From positions 301,448 to 365,447 of the forward strand of contig NZ_MKIE01000001.1 of the NCBI RefSeq assembly GCF_001855385.1: DNA of 64,000 nt, read 5' to 3'. Of this stretch, positions 36,817 to 46,721 are shown in pieces; within the stretch, counting starts at the first letter, position 1; every line of letters begins with the position of its first letter. The position numbers and the translations under genes were made by a program. A model generated the notes under the pieces. The model ran no database searches. It was given only the letters and a program-made list of their open reading frames with translations, and was not told the DNA's origin. This stretch comes from Andreesenia angusta (GTDB lineage Bacteria > Bacillota > Clostridia > Tissierellales > Gottschalkiaceae).

Positions 36817-37872
36817 CTATAGTAGCTCCTCTATACGGTAGCTCTCCTCTTTCGAAGTATCCACCAGCTTGCCGTCTATCTTCACTATTGGCCTGTCTAT
36901 CTTATGAGGGTATATAAAGGCAACCTCTCCTATCTCCCCTGTATTCAGCTTCACTTTTGTGCCTAGATAGAAAGACGCTATATTGTTTAAAAACACGTCT
37001 GAAATTTTTATATCCAGCTTCCCATACGCTATCTCCTTTATCTCTAGAAAAGTCTCGAAAGGAGTCTGTTTCTTCTTGTATACTCTCTCGGAGGTTATGG
37101 CGTCGTATATGTCGGCTATACTGACTATCTTGGCATACGTCCCTATCTCTACATCTTTTAGCCCTGTAGGATAGCCGCTTCCGTCTATTTTTTCATGGTG
37201 GTAGAGCACAGCCTCCTTTATCTCATCCTTTATTCCGGGCATATTCTTGCATATTTCATACCCAAGTGAAGGGTGCTGCTTCATAACCTCGAATTCGTAA
37301 TTGTCCAGAGGACCTCTCTTGTTGAGTATGCTGTTTGGGACTCTTGACTTCCCTATGTCATGCAAAAGCCCAGCCTTTATTATGTCGTTTATCTCGTCTT
37401 CCTCCATCCCCATCCACTTGGCTATGAGCATAGAGTAAAGCGCCACGTTCACGGAGTGGGTGTAGGTGTATTCGTCTATGCCCCTTACGCTGTTTATGGA
37501 GTCTACAACTCTGAAAATATCCTCTGAGTTTGCCAGCAGCTCTTTTGACATCTCAGATATAGCTTCTAGATTCGGCTTCTTCCCAGAGGCTATATCTTGG
37601 AATATGGACTTTATTTCAGACACATCTTTAGAGTACTGCTTTACAAATTTCTCAGTTTTAGACTTAGGTTCAAAGGAACCTTTTAACCCATAGCCTTCAG
37701 CTGAAGAGTCCACTAGAATCTTAAACACCTTGTTGTCTATCAGCTTCTCTATGAGCTTTCTGTCGACTTCGTTTCCTCTAACTGCAAGTGGTATATTTCT
37801 GCCGCTTATGTATATGTCTTCAGCTAAGACATCTCCTGCCACGCAATCCTTTAAATGTTTTCTTGTATTCAT
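36817..37872 (-). CDS. HD-GYP domain protein, c-di-GMP phosphodiesterase type (copy 1)
   Basis: Probable cyclic-di-GMP phosphodiesterase, 351 residues. N-terminal region (1-130) has no recognised sensory domain; the HD-GYP domain has LHDIGKSRVP, HHEKIDGSGYPTGL and IADIYDAITSERVYK, with the full GYP motif and metal-binding His and Asp, so catalysis looks intact. ATG 37872 with GAGGTGG five bases before is better than GTG 37881. A tandem paralog lies directly upstream, about half identical by eye. Confidence 0.92.
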   Translation of the reverse strand: MNTRKHLKDCVAGDVLAEDIYISGRNIPLAVRGNEVDRKLIEKLIDNKVFKILVDSSAEGYGLKGSFEPKSKTEKFVKQYSKDVSEIKSIFQDIASGKKPNLEAISEMSKELLANSEDIFRVVDSINSVRGIDEYTYTHSVNVALYSMLIAKWMGMEEDEINDIIKAGLLHDIGKSRVPNSILNKRGPLDNYEFEVMKQHPSLGYEICKNMPGIKDEIKEAVLYHHEKIDGSGYPTGLKDVEIGTYAKIVSIADIYDAITSERVYKKKQTPFETFLEIKEIAYGKLDIKISDVFLNNIASFYLGTKVKLNTGEIGEVAFIYPHKIDRPIVKIDGKLVDTSKEESYRIEELL

Positions 37873-37930
37873 ATGCTCCACCTCTCTTGATTATGTGGTG
37901 AATTTATACCCTTTAATTTCATTTGTAACA

Positions 37931-37970
37931 AAATAAAAGAGCCTATTTTACTAAATCAGCTCTTTTATTT
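37931..37970 (-). terminator. Terminator between the two HD-GYP genes
   Basis: Reverse-strand stem AAATAAAAGAGC / GCTCTTTTATTT (12 base pairs) with a 16-base loop, followed by TGTT. The first arm overlaps the last codons of the upstream HD-GYP gene. Confidence 0.75.
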
Positions 37971-38985
37971 CGTAGCTCTCTGTTTTCGATATATCTACAA
38001 GTCCATTTTCCAGCTTGACTATCGGCTTGTCGAGCTTGTGCGGATATACAAATGCAACTTCTCCAACTTCACCTGTGTTCAACTTCACCTTCGCTCCCAC
38101 ATAGAAGAAGGCTATATTTTGCAAAAATACATTCTTGACCTCTATGTCCAGCTTTCCATACTCGCTTTCCTTTAGCTCTTTAAACACTTCAAAAGGAGTC
38201 TTTCTGGCCTTGTAAGGTCTTTCTGAGGTCATGGCGTCGTAAACATCTGCCACTGCAACTATCTTGGCATAAAGCCCTATGTCGGCTGCGCCTAGCTCCT
38301 GAGGATATCCTGTGCCATCCATCTTCTCATGGTGAAGAAGAACCGCTTCTTTCACATCGCTCCTTATCGAGTCTATTCCCCCGCAGAGCTCATATCCTAT
38401 GAGGGGGTGCTCTTTTATCTTGTCAAATTCGGCCTCTGTAAGAGGTCCTTTTTTGTCAAGTATCCACTTCGGAACCTTCGCCTTACCTATGTCGTGCAGA
38501 AGCCCCGCTTTCATAACGTCCTCTATACTTCTTTCATCAAGTCCCATCCACTTGGCTATCATCATGGAGTAGAGCGCCACATTTATAGAATGTGTGTACG
38601 TGTATTCGTCCGAACCTCTTAGACTCTTTATAGACTCCACAACTCTGAATATATCCTCTGAGTTTTCCAGCAGCCCTTTCGACATGTCTGCAATCTCTTC
38701 TAAGTCTACCTTTTTGCCGGAGGCTATATCTTGAAACAGTTGCTTGTAGCGCTTTAGGTCATGCGTGTACTGCACCATAAGCTTCCTTGTTTTTTCAGGA
38801 ACTACGTTCAGGCTGAAGTCCTCCACAAGCACTCGGAAAACCCTTCCCTCTATAAGCCTGTCCATCAGCTTGTTGTCTATGACGTTGCCCTCTACGGCTA
38901 TAGGTATGTTCCTGCCAGGGATATATATGTCTTCAGCTATTACATCTCCATTTTTGCAATCTTTTAAGTGCTTTCTAATTTTCAA
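37951..38985 (-). CDS. HD-GYP domain protein, c-di-GMP phosphodiesterase type (copy 2)
   Basis: Tandem paralog of the next gene, 344 residues. Shared N-terminus RKHLKDCxxGDVxAEDIYIxGRNIP, intact HD-GYP motifs LHDIGKAKVP, HHEKMDGTGYPQEL and VADVYDAMTSERPYK, and a matching C-terminal segment VGAKVKLNTGEVGEVAFVYPHK. TTG 38985 aligns with the paralog's start; GTG 38994 is the alternative. It has its own promoter-like GGGTATAAT. The pair looks like a local duplication, each copy with its own terminator. Confidence 0.92.
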   Translation of the reverse strand: MKIRKHLKDCKNGDVIAEDIYIPGRNIPIAVEGNVIDNKLMDRLIEGRVFRVLVEDFSLNVVPEKTRKLMVQYTHDLKRYKQLFQDIASGKKVDLEEIADMSKGLLENSEDIFRVVESIKSLRGSDEYTYTHSINVALYSMMIAKWMGLDERSIEDVMKAGLLHDIGKAKVPKWILDKKGPLTEAEFDKIKEHPLIGYELCGGIDSIRSDVKEAVLLHHEKMDGTGYPQELGAADIGLYAKIVAVADVYDAMTSERPYKARKTPFEVFKELKESEYGKLDIEVKNVFLQNIAFFYVGAKVKLNTGEVGEVAFVYPHKLDKPIVKLENGLVDISKTESYEIKELI

Positions 38986-39066
38986 ATTCCTCACCCCAAA
39001 ACATATGTATTAATCTGATTATACCCTAAAGACACCGGTACAAATATCTTTATTTTCTATTTAAGT

Positions 39067-39110
39067 ACAAAAGGCCCAGCAACAGATTTCTCTGCCGTCG
39101 GGCCTTTTGT
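39067..39110 (-). terminator. Terminator of the metY operon
   Basis: ACAAAAGGCCC pairs with GGGCCTTTTGT (11 base pairs), one to two bases after the MalY-type gene's stop codon, T-rich beyond on the reverse strand. Confidence 0.8.
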
Positions 39111-39111
39111 A

Positions 39112-40278
39112 TTAAAATGACTTTTTAAGTTGGTTCATAGCGTACTCCAGATTTTCTCTTCTAGTGGCTATATTGAGCCTTTGAAACCCTTCCCCTTCGC
39201 TTCCAAATATAGTTCCGCTGTTCAGCCAAAGCTTGGACTGCTCTACTATAATTCTGTCTAGCTCTTCTTGGGAAAGTCCGTACTCGCTGAAGTCAAGCCA
39301 CAGCAAATAGGTAGACTCAGGCTCTACCAACTTCACCTTCGGAAGATGAGCTGAAAGATAATTTCTCACGAACTCTATATTTTCAAGCAGGTAATCTCTA
39401 AGCTCCCAGTACCATTCCCTTCCGTGTCTATAAGCTTCCTCGCAAGCTATGATGCCGAACACATTCAGGTTGCTGTACCCGCTTATCTCTATCTCCCTGT
39501 TCACAATCTCTCTAAGCCTATTATTCGCTACAAATATATTGGCGTTTTGAAGCCCCGCCTGGTTGAAAGTCTTTCCGGGAGAAGTGCATATCAAACTGAA
39601 CTCCTTGAAGCTCTCGTCTACATTCCAGAACGGGATATGTTTCCTGGTGTAGGCGAAGTCTGAATGGGCTTCGTCTGAAATCACCACGACTCCATGCCTT
39701 TTGCATATGCTCCCCACTCTGAGTAGCTCCTCTTCTGTCCAAACTCTTCCCACTGGATTGTGAGGAGAGCAGAGTATAAACAGCTTCACATTTTCCTCGA
39801 CTATCTTCTGCTCCAGGTCTTCGAAGTCCATCTGGTACACGCCGTCAATTTGCAGTAGTGGGCTGTTTACGACTTTTCTGCCGTTGTTCTCTATGCTCTT
39901 GAAGAAAGGGTAGTATACGGGCTTCTGAACCATCACCGAGTCGCCTGGCGAAGTGAGTCCCCTTATAACTGCGTTTATAGTGAAAACTATCCCAGGAGCC
40001 ACTTTGAACCATTCGTCTTCAAGCTCTAGAGAGTGCACGTCTCTGTACCAAGACTTAACACTCTCAAAGTAAGAGCTCTTGGGCTCCGAATATCCAAATA
40101 TGCCGTGCTGACATCTCTTCACCATCGGGTCCGTGACCTCTGGCGGCAGCCTGAAGTCCATATCCGCCACCCACAGCGGAAAGAGATCCTCGGGCTTATG
40201 CCTTTCTCTGTGAAAGTCGTATTTCAAGGAGTTCGTATTTTTCCTGTCTACCTTTTCGTCGAAATTATATCTTCCCAA
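39112..40278 (-). CDS. MalY/PatB-type PLP-dependent C-S lyase or aminotransferase
   Basis: Fold-type I PLP enzyme of 388 residues. PLWVADMDFRLPPEV is the MalY/PatB mark, FILCSPHNPVGRVW and VVISDEAHSDF are the Asp/Asn and PLP motifs, and the PLP Lys is in SPGKTFNQAG. These proteins usually cleave cystathionine or cysteine (beta C-S lyase), and the two transsulfuration genes before it support that. TTG 40278 has GGAGGTG at six bases; the longer reading to 40293 sits in the upstream gene. S-box controlled as part of the operon. Confidence 0.88.
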   Translation of the reverse strand: MGRYNFDEKVDRKNTNSLKYDFHRERHKPEDLFPLWVADMDFRLPPEVTDPMVKRCQHGIFGYSEPKSSYFESVKSWYRDVHSLELEDEWFKVAPGIVFTINAVIRGLTSPGDSVMVQKPVYYPFFKSIENNGRKVVNSPLLQIDGVYQMDFEDLEQKIVEENVKLFILCSPHNPVGRVWTEEELLRVGSICKRHGVVVISDEAHSDFAYTRKHIPFWNVDESFKEFSLICTSPGKTFNQAGLQNANIFVANNRLREIVNREIEISGYSNLNVFGIIACEEAYRHGREWYWELRDYLLENIEFVRNYLSAHLPKVKLVEPESTYLLWLDFSEYGLSQEELDRIIVEQSKLWLNSGTIFGSEGEGFQRLNIATRRENLEYAMNQLKKSF

Positions 40279-40279
40279 T

Positions 40280-41419
40280 TTACTCACCTCCAAGTGCTCT
40301 CTGAAGATCCTCTATTATGTCCTCTGATGATTCAATTCCCACTGAAAGTCTGAGTAGTCTGCTGTTGACTCCAAGCCTCTCTCTTATCTCCTCAGGTATG
40401 TCGGCATGAGTCTGAGTAAGCGGATAGGTCATAAGGCTCTCCACTCCGCCAAGACTCTCTGCAAAGAATATGAGCTTTAGTCTTCCAAGCACTTCCGATA
40501 CAATCGACTCGTCCACTACAGTAAAAGATATCATAGAGCCGAATCCGCTTGTCTGCTCTTTGGACAGCTCGTATCCAGGGTGATCTGGAAGTCCCACGTA
40601 GTAGACCTGATCTACTTTCTCGTGAGATTTCAGCCAGTTTGCAACCTCGATTGCGTTCTGCTCCTGTCTGTCAAGCCTAACCCCAAGCGTCTTTATTCCC
40701 CTTAGTATAAGCCAGCTGTCGAAAGGGGCCAGCACCGCTCCGACCGAGTTCTGTATAAATCTGATCTGCTCTCCAAGTTCCGCTCCAGCTGTAACGACAA
40801 GCCCTGCCAGCGTATCGTTATGCCCTCCCAAGTACTTTGTAGCAGAGTGAACCACTATGTCCGCCCCAAGTGCTATGGGTTTTTGGTAGTAAGGCGTCAA
40901 GAAAGTGTTGTCCACTATAGTCAGCAGGCCTTTTTCCTTGGCGTAAGCTGAAACAGCTCCGATGTCAGTCACCTTCATGATCGGGTTTGAAGGAGTCTCT
41001 ATAAAAAGAGCCACTGTGTTTTCGTTGACAGCCGACTTTATGTTCTCTAAGTCTTGGGTGTCAACGTAAGTGGCCTTTATGCCGTACTTGCCGTATATCT
41101 CCTCGAATATCCTGTAAGTCCCCCCGTACAGGTCGTCCGAAACCACTATGTGGTCGCCAGGCTTGAATATGGATATCACTGCCGATATGGCTGCCATTCC
41201 GGTGGAGAAAGCCAGCCCTTCAGCGCCGCCTTCCAGCTTGGCTATTGTCTTCTCTAGCTCCTCCCTAGTCGGGTTCTGAGTCCTGGAGTAGTCATACCCT
41301 GTAGACTCGTTTAGACCCGGATGTCTGAACGTAGCAGACTGGTATATCGGGAAGCTTATCGCCCCTGTTTTCTCATCTATGCATCTGTATCCTCTAACTA
41401 CTTCTGTTTCCTTTCTCAT
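40280..41419 (-). CDS. Cystathionine gamma-synthase / gamma-lyase family PLP enzyme
   Basis: Cys/Met metabolism PLP enzyme of 379 residues. YSRTQNPTREELEKTIAKLEGG, VVSDDLYGGTYRIF, TPSNPIMKVTDI and the PLP Lys in SATKYLGGHNDTLAG are the family motifs. Family members are cystathionine gamma-synthase, gamma-lyase or methionine gamma-lyase, and sequence alone does not separate them. Being downstream of metY and an S-box, synthesis or interconversion of cysteine and homocysteine is most likely. 16 bases separate it from metY. Confidence 0.92.
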   Translation of the reverse strand: MRKETEVVRGYRCIDEKTGAISFPIYQSATFRHPGLNESTGYDYSRTQNPTREELEKTIAKLEGGAEGLAFSTGMAAISAVISIFKPGDHIVVSDDLYGGTYRIFEEIYGKYGIKATYVDTQDLENIKSAVNENTVALFIETPSNPIMKVTDIGAVSAYAKEKGLLTIVDNTFLTPYYQKPIALGADIVVHSATKYLGGHNDTLAGLVVTAGAELGEQIRFIQNSVGAVLAPFDSWLILRGIKTLGVRLDRQEQNAIEVANWLKSHEKVDQVYYVGLPDHPGYELSKEQTSGFGSMISFTVVDESIVSEVLGRLKLIFFAESLGGVESLMTYPLTQTHADIPEEIRERLGVNSRLLRLSVGIESSEDIIEDLQRALGGE

Positions 41420-41435
41420 TCCAATCCCCCTATAT

Positions 41436-42716
<1,281 letters not shown>

Positions 42717-42749
42717 TTATATCCCCTCCTGAAATTTATCGTTGCAACG

Positions 42750-42783
42750 AAAAAAGGTCTCTCTGAGATTACAGAAAGACCTT
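42750..42783 (-). terminator. S-box expression-platform terminator
   Basis: Reverse strand AAGGTCTTTCTG pairs with CAGAGAGACCTT (one G-U pair), loop of six, followed by T6, between the aptamer and metY. Confidence 0.9.
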
Positions 42784-42786
42784 CAA

Positions 42787-42898
42787 TTATCTTCTCTCAT
42801 CTCTCAGGCTATGCCTGCTGGATTTAGCACCTTCAGGTTTCACAAAACCTGTGGTTGCCGGGCTTCAAAGGGCCAGTCCCTCCACCGCTCTAGATAAG
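42787..42898 (-). ncRNA. SAM-I (S-box) riboswitch
   Basis: The reverse strand has the aptamer in order: P1 TTATCT / AGATAA ends, AGAGCGGTGGAGGGACTGG, GCCCGGCAACC, AGGTGCTAAATCC and GATGAGAG. These are the conserved S-box blocks. It precedes metY with a terminator, so SAM should turn the transsulfuration operon off. This element and the promoters below explain the 380-base gap to cheB. Confidence 0.96.
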
Positions 42899-42925
42899 AA
42901 ATACTATTCAATTTTATCTTATGTA

Positions 42926-42954
42926 ATTCTATCAATTTACTATGTATATGTCAA
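42926..42954 (-). promoter_or_regulatory. Promoter of the S-box metY operon
   Basis: Reverse-strand TTGACA (42949-42954), 17 bases, TAGAAT (42926-42931), about 25 bases before the aptamer. A near-consensus sigma-A promoter. Confidence 0.8.
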
Positions 42955-43032
42955 CAGATTTTATTTAGGGTCAAAATCTATTTCTTTTACCTGTCTTCTA
43001 TGCTATTATTCTACTTGCTGTACTATTTTATT

Positions 43033-43062
43033 TTGAATTCTAGACGGCTTAGAGGGTATAAT
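43033..43062 (+). promoter_or_regulatory. Promoter of cheB
   Basis: TTGAAT (43033-43038), 18 bases, TATAAT (43057-43062) followed 35 bases later by the cheB ATG. Confidence 0.65.
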
Positions 43063-43097
43063 ACCTAATAGGAATGTTTTTGGAAAGGAGATTCATT

Positions 43098-44192
43098 ATG
43101 AACAGAATAAAAGTCCTAGTAGTAGATGATTCTGCTTTTATGAGGAAGATTATAAAGGATGCTATAGATTCCCAAAACGATATGACTGTGGTCGGCACGG
43201 CCCGAGACGGAATAGATGCGCTTGAGAAGATCAAGTCACTAAGGCCAAATGTGGTGACGCTTGACGTGGAGATGCCCAGGATGAACGGCCTAGAGGCGCT
43301 AAAGGAAATCATGAAGAAAACTCCTACAAAGGTTATAATGGTGAGTTCCCTTACGGCGGCAAACGCCGAGACCACTATGGAATGCCTTACCCTAGGAGCT
43401 GTGGACTTCATACAGAAGCCTTCCGGCAGCATCTCGCTTGACTTCTCGAAAGTCGAAGACGACCTGCTGGAAAAAATTCGGTCTGCTCCCAGTATAAATG
43501 TAGATCGACTTGTTGCAAGGCCAGCTAGAAAACCGGCGCTCGCTTCTAAAGAACCTGTTGAAAAGACGACACCGCCTGCCGCCAAGCGAACACTGTCAAG
43601 CGTAAGGCAGTCTGGATCAAACAAACTGCTCTTGATAGCCTCTTCTACTGGAGGTCCTCGGTCTCTTGAAAACGTGGTTCCACTTCTTCCGGCGAGCATT
43701 GGATGTCCCGGCATAATCGTGCAGCATATGCCACCCGGGTTCACCAAGTCGCTGGCTGAAAGGCTGAACAGAGCGTCCGCACTCACAGTGGTGGAGGCCA
43801 AAGATGGAGATGTTCTGAAAAAAGACACACTATATATAGTCCCTGGAAATTACCACTTAGGCCTTAAGAAGTCTGGAAGCGAGATCAGGATCTACCTTGA
43901 CAGCTCTGACAGGATAAACGGTGTCAGGCCAGCTGCAGACTTCACCTTCAAGTCCGCTGTGGATATCTACGGCTCCAACATAGTCTCCGTAGTGCTGACA
44001 GGAATGGGTAAAGACGGTGCAGATGGAGTCAGGCTTATAAAGTCTAAAGGTGGCGCCTCTATAGTGGAGTCTCCCGAGAGCTGTGTGGTCTACGGAATGC
44101 CCAAGGCAGTTGTAGAAAATGGAGATGCTGACTTTATACTTGACAACTCATATATAGCAGACAAAGTCGTGGAATTGCTCGGAGGAAGATAA
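43098..44192 (+). CDS. cheB: Chemotaxis response regulator / protein-glutamate methylesterase
   Basis: Removes methyl groups from chemoreceptors, 364 residues. The receiver domain has VVDDSAFMRK and phospho-accepting D56 in TLDVEMPRMNG, plus the switch Lys in FIQKPSG. A linker of about 45 residues follows, then the methylesterase domain with catalytic Ser in SSTGGPRSL, His in VQHMPPGF and Asp in GMGKDGADG. ATG 43098 has AAAGGAG at seven bases. No cheA, cheR, cheW or receptor genes are near, so it is an orphan in this window. Confidence 0.95.
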   Translation: MNRIKVLVVDDSAFMRKIIKDAIDSQNDMTVVGTARDGIDALEKIKSLRPNVVTLDVEMPRMNGLEALKEIMKKTPTKVIMVSSLTAANAETTMECLTLGAVDFIQKPSGSISLDFSKVEDDLLEKIRSAPSINVDRLVARPARKPALASKEPVEKTTPPAAKRTLSSVRQSGSNKLLLIASSTGGPRSLENVVPLLPASIGCPGIIVQHMPPGFTKSLAERLNRASALTVVEAKDGDVLKKDTLYIVPGNYHLGLKKSGSEIRIYLDSSDRINGVRPAADFTFKSAVDIYGSNIVSVVLTGMGKDGADGVRLIKSKGGASIVESPESCVVYGMPKAVVENGDADFILDNSYIADKVVELLGGR

Positions 44193-44217
44193 CTATCTTC
44201 CTCCTTGTTTTTTTGTT
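44181..44217. terminator. Terminator of cheB and of the ATPase cassette
   Basis: GGAGGAAGAT / ATCTTCCTCC stem with a four-base loop and TTGTTTTTTT on the plus strand. It includes the last codons of both converging genes. Confidence 0.9.
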
Positions 44218-45086
44218 ATATTTATTATCTCCTGCTCAGTCTTCCCTGTATCGTCTCCTCCAAAAACTCTGAGCCTGTACCCTAAGTCTATTACATATCT
44301 GTCTGTTTCAAGAGAGGAGTGGTGCATCAGTTTGCTGTCTAGATATCTGAAAGAAGTCTTGAACCCTTGATAGTTTTGAAACCTCGAAATCCCCTTGCTG
44401 TCTCTTCTCTCCTCGGGGAACACGAATACAAGCTTCGTCTCCTTCTTATTCAGGTATTTAAGCACATACTCATTTATATTCCTCTCGTTCTCGGACTGGG
44501 TTATATACTTGTCCTTTATTATGAGCTTCTTGGTGCCTGATATAAACTTGGATAGATACCGGCCAAGCAGCTCTGAGTCGCTCCCCAGTTCCACCAACAG
44601 CCTTGTAGGAGTCTCATATATGTCAAATATGGCGCTGTTGTCTCTATGTGTAAGCACATTGGCCACATCTGTAGTCGTAACTGTCTGCATATTCTCTCTC
44701 GAGAAAATCTCCTCTGTTATGAATGACACCTTCTTGTTTCTCTTTGCCATGTCCTGGTTCACATTCCCGACCACTATTTTGTCGTTTGAAGCTAGTGCAG
44801 TCTTCAACAGAATTTCGTCTTCCCCACTTCTGGCCCCTCTCGTCTTTTTTATTTTCTCTATATTGAACTTGCGGAGCTTCTTCCCTGAACCTATTATAGA
44901 GAAGTACCAGTCCATGAAGTACTTGTCGTATCCGTTTTCCTTGGCGTCTTTTTCCCATATTTCAAACAGCTCGTTGCTTAGCGCCAGCTTGTGCCTGTCT
45001 ATTCGCTCTCGTAGCTTGTTGTACTTGTCTCTTTGGTCGAATTTCTTTCTTAGTATGCTCTTTGATAGAGTTATTTCTAGCTTCAT
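44193..45086 (-). CDS. Unknown protein, partner of an AAA ATPase (putative effector)
   Basis: A 297-residue soluble protein without recognised family. It begins with a charged helical region (1-60); residues 90-120 hold EDEILLKTALASNDKIVVGN, faintly like PIN-type nuclease cores; residues 175-275 hold GTKKLIIKDKYI, a strand-rich segment and LETDRYVIDLGYRLRVF, faintly like the MIT C-terminal/PLD-like fold. No HKD motif is present. ATG 45086 has AGGTGAGCGT upstream. It is 17 bases after the ATPase gene and ends at the shared terminator, so the two form one unit. Role is unknown; an effector role is only inferred from gene pairing. Confidence 0.55.
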   Translation of the reverse strand: MKLEITLSKSILRKKFDQRDKYNKLRERIDRHKLALSNELFEIWEKDAKENGYDKYFMDWYFSIIGSGKKLRKFNIEKIKKTRGARSGEDEILLKTALASNDKIVVGNVNQDMAKRNKKVSFITEEIFSRENMQTVTTTDVANVLTHRDNSAIFDIYETPTRLLVELGSDSELLGRYLSKFISGTKKLIIKDKYITQSENERNINEYVLKYLNKKETKLVFVFPEERRDSKGISRFQNYQGFKTSFRYLDSKLMHHSSLETDRYVIDLGYRLRVFGGDDTGKTEQEIINITKKQGGR

Positions 45087-45103
45087 ACGCTCACCTACAC
45101 TCT

Positions 45104-46441
45104 CTATAAGAGATCGAATAGTTTTTTCCCAAGCAGATAGTGCACGTCAAAAAAACCACTCGGCCATTCTTCTTCAAACTGGCCATTGTCTCTTAATTTC
45201 ATATTTATAGCTCTAGAGCCCTCGCTGTCCTGTGTAAAGTAGTAAACGCCCACATCGTCTGCGCTTATTTTGCCCTCTGCCACAAGTATCTGTATCTCCG
45301 TAACCAGGAAAATGCTGTGCGTCTCTATTATGAAGTTTCGCTCACCCTCTATAGCGCTCTCCACAAAGAGATCCGCAAGCTTCGACTGCGCCTTTGGATG
45401 TATATGTGTTTCCGGCTCTTCCACTATTATGGTGCTGTGCTTTGGAGAGTTTATAGACTCTATTATTATGGGCAGCAGCTGCCTAGTTCCAAATCCCACC
45501 TCCAGCAAGTTGCTGTATATCCCGAGGTTCTTGTTTCTTATGAAGACCGAATAGGTCTCGCCGTTCACCTTCTCCAGATCCAGCTTGTCTCCTAGGTCGA
45601 ACTCCTCTAGCCAGTGGTTTATCTTTCTCTTTATGCTCTTCTGTATCTCCTTGTCTCCAAGCCTGTCTATTCCCAGCAGAGCCTTGACTATGTTCTCTCC
45701 ACGGCTACCTACGGAGCTCTCCAGGTCTATGTCGCTTATGCTCTGGGCCCTCTCTATCTTTGTCCTGAGAGACTCTATATATATAAGCCTTCTTGAGAAC
45801 TCGTCCACTTTTTCCTCAAGGTCTGTGAAGAGAAGCTTAACTATTATCGCCGCCCTTAGGCTGTCTCCCGAGAGTTCTTTAAACACGCTCTCCTCCAGCT
45901 TGAAATAGAACTTATGCGGAGTTATATACTTTCCGCAGTCTAGAACAACGTTCTCGAGCTTTACGCAGTATCGGCCTTCTTCTAAGTATATATGGCATGA
46001 CTTCTTGTCTCCATACTCTATAAAGAAATCGTCCACAACTGGTCTGTCCCCTGAGAGCACTATGGAAAACTCTATCTCGTCAACTGTGAAATCACCTTTT
46101 TCTTCCTCTGAGCTGAAGTAGATTTCATTCAAGCTAGATAATTCTTCGTCTTTCAGAAAATCTCTGTCGTCTTTTAGCTTGTTGAAAGTAAGCCTGTATG
46201 CCAGCTTGTTCCTGGTGTCGTTGTCGTAGATTATGTTTTTATAGCTGTCGTTTCCACTGCTTGCGCCTATTACGGCCTTACTGTCTAAACACTCTATGCA
46301 TCTCTTGAGAAGCACAAGCGACTCTATAAAGCTAGACTTTCCGGAGCTGTTGGGCCCGACGAAGAGGTTTATCTTTTTCAAGCTTACAGAGCCAGACTTC
46401 CTGAAAGCTTTGAAATTTTTTAACTCTATTGAATTTATCAT
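45104..46441 (-). CDS. AAA/OLD-like ATPase of the DUF3696 type
   Basis: A 445-residue ABC/OLD-class ATPase. Walker A NLFVGPNSSGKSSFIESL (about residues 26-43), signature region SVGSRGENIVKAL, Walker B STIIVEEPETHIHPKAQ (about 345), then the D/H-loop IETHSIFL. The C-terminal motif DNGQFEEEWPSGFFDVHYL is typical of DUF3696-type ATPases. Such ATPases often work with a nuclease or other effector encoded next door, as in several phage-defence systems. It is separated from its partner by 17 bases. ATG 46441 with GGAAGG ten bases ahead. A Fur-regulated small RNA terminator ends just upstream. Confidence 0.8.
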   Translation of the reverse strand: MINSIELKNFKAFRKSGSVSLKKINLFVGPNSSGKSSFIESLVLLKRCIECLDSKAVIGASSGNDSYKNIIYDNDTRNKLAYRLTFNKLKDDRDFLKDEELSSLNEIYFSSEEEKGDFTVDEIEFSIVLSGDRPVVDDFFIEYGDKKSCHIYLEEGRYCVKLENVVLDCGKYITPHKFYFKLEESVFKELSGDSLRAAIIVKLLFTDLEEKVDEFSRRLIYIESLRTKIERAQSISDIDLESSVGSRGENIVKALLGIDRLGDKEIQKSIKRKINHWLEEFDLGDKLDLEKVNGETYSVFIRNKNLGIYSNLLEVGFGTRQLLPIIIESINSPKHSTIIVEEPETHIHPKAQSKLADLFVESAIEGERNFIIETHSIFLVTEIQILVAEGKISADDVGVYYFTQDSEGSRAINMKLRDNGQFEEEWPSGFFDVHYLLGKKLFDLL

Positions 46442-46501
46442 AAGTTTGCAGCCTTCCTTCCTGTTCCTATGTCTTTAAGTCTATTATACCCATAGCGGGC
46501 A

Positions 46502-46537
46502 AAAAAAATAAAACAACTCCTGTCCTAGAGTTGTTTT
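46502..46537 (-). terminator. Intrinsic terminator of the putative small RNA
   Basis: Reverse strand AAAACAACTC / GAGTTGTTTT (ten base pairs, eight-base loop) followed by ATTTTTTTT. It points leftwards, away from any gene on the right, so it must end a leftward transcript from the 46.5-46.7 kb interval. Confidence 0.85.
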
Positions 46538-46715
46538 ATCACAAAATATTTTAATTGTTAGGGGATATTTTCTGCCATACTCTTATTAGAGGCATTCTAA
46601 TTTTGAGGTTTCTTGAGGCGTTTCTTTACATAAGAGGCTAGCTTATGATTTCGTATGACAGAAACATATCTACGAGCTTTTCAGCTCAGTGAGTAATTGA
46701 GGTTTTCTTACTATG
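46502..46715 (-). ncRNA. Putative Fur-regulated small RNA
   Basis: A 210-base interval with no usable gene on either strand, transcribed leftwards from a promoter inside a Fur box (46722-46750) to an intrinsic terminator (46502-46537). The transcript contains five CCTC motifs (complements of gagg at 46589, 46605, 46615, 46634 and 46699) plus CCCC, in an otherwise A/T-rich RNA, and small hairpins at 46674-46687 (GAGCT-GAAA-AGCTC), 46629-46647 (loop CTAGCCT) and 46586-46600 (loop ATGCC). CCTC motifs can pair with Shine-Dalgarno sequences, as the C-rich motifs of the iron-sparing RNAs FsrA and IsrR do. Short ORFs within are 14 codons or fewer. The RNA itself is inferred. Confidence 0.65.
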
Positions 46716-46721
46716 TTTATA

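Noticed and set aside
43049..43828. A 259-codon open frame on the minus strand
   Set aside because: It is antisense to cheB, Ser/Thr-rich with no recognisable motifs, and cheB is certain.
44193..45086. Calling the partner protein a PLD or PIN nuclease
   Set aside because: No HKD motif and no clear acidic triad; resemblance is too faint.
44395..45210. A 271-codon plus-strand open frame
   Set aside because: Antisense to the ATPase-partner gene, very Ser/Leu-rich, no ribosome site.
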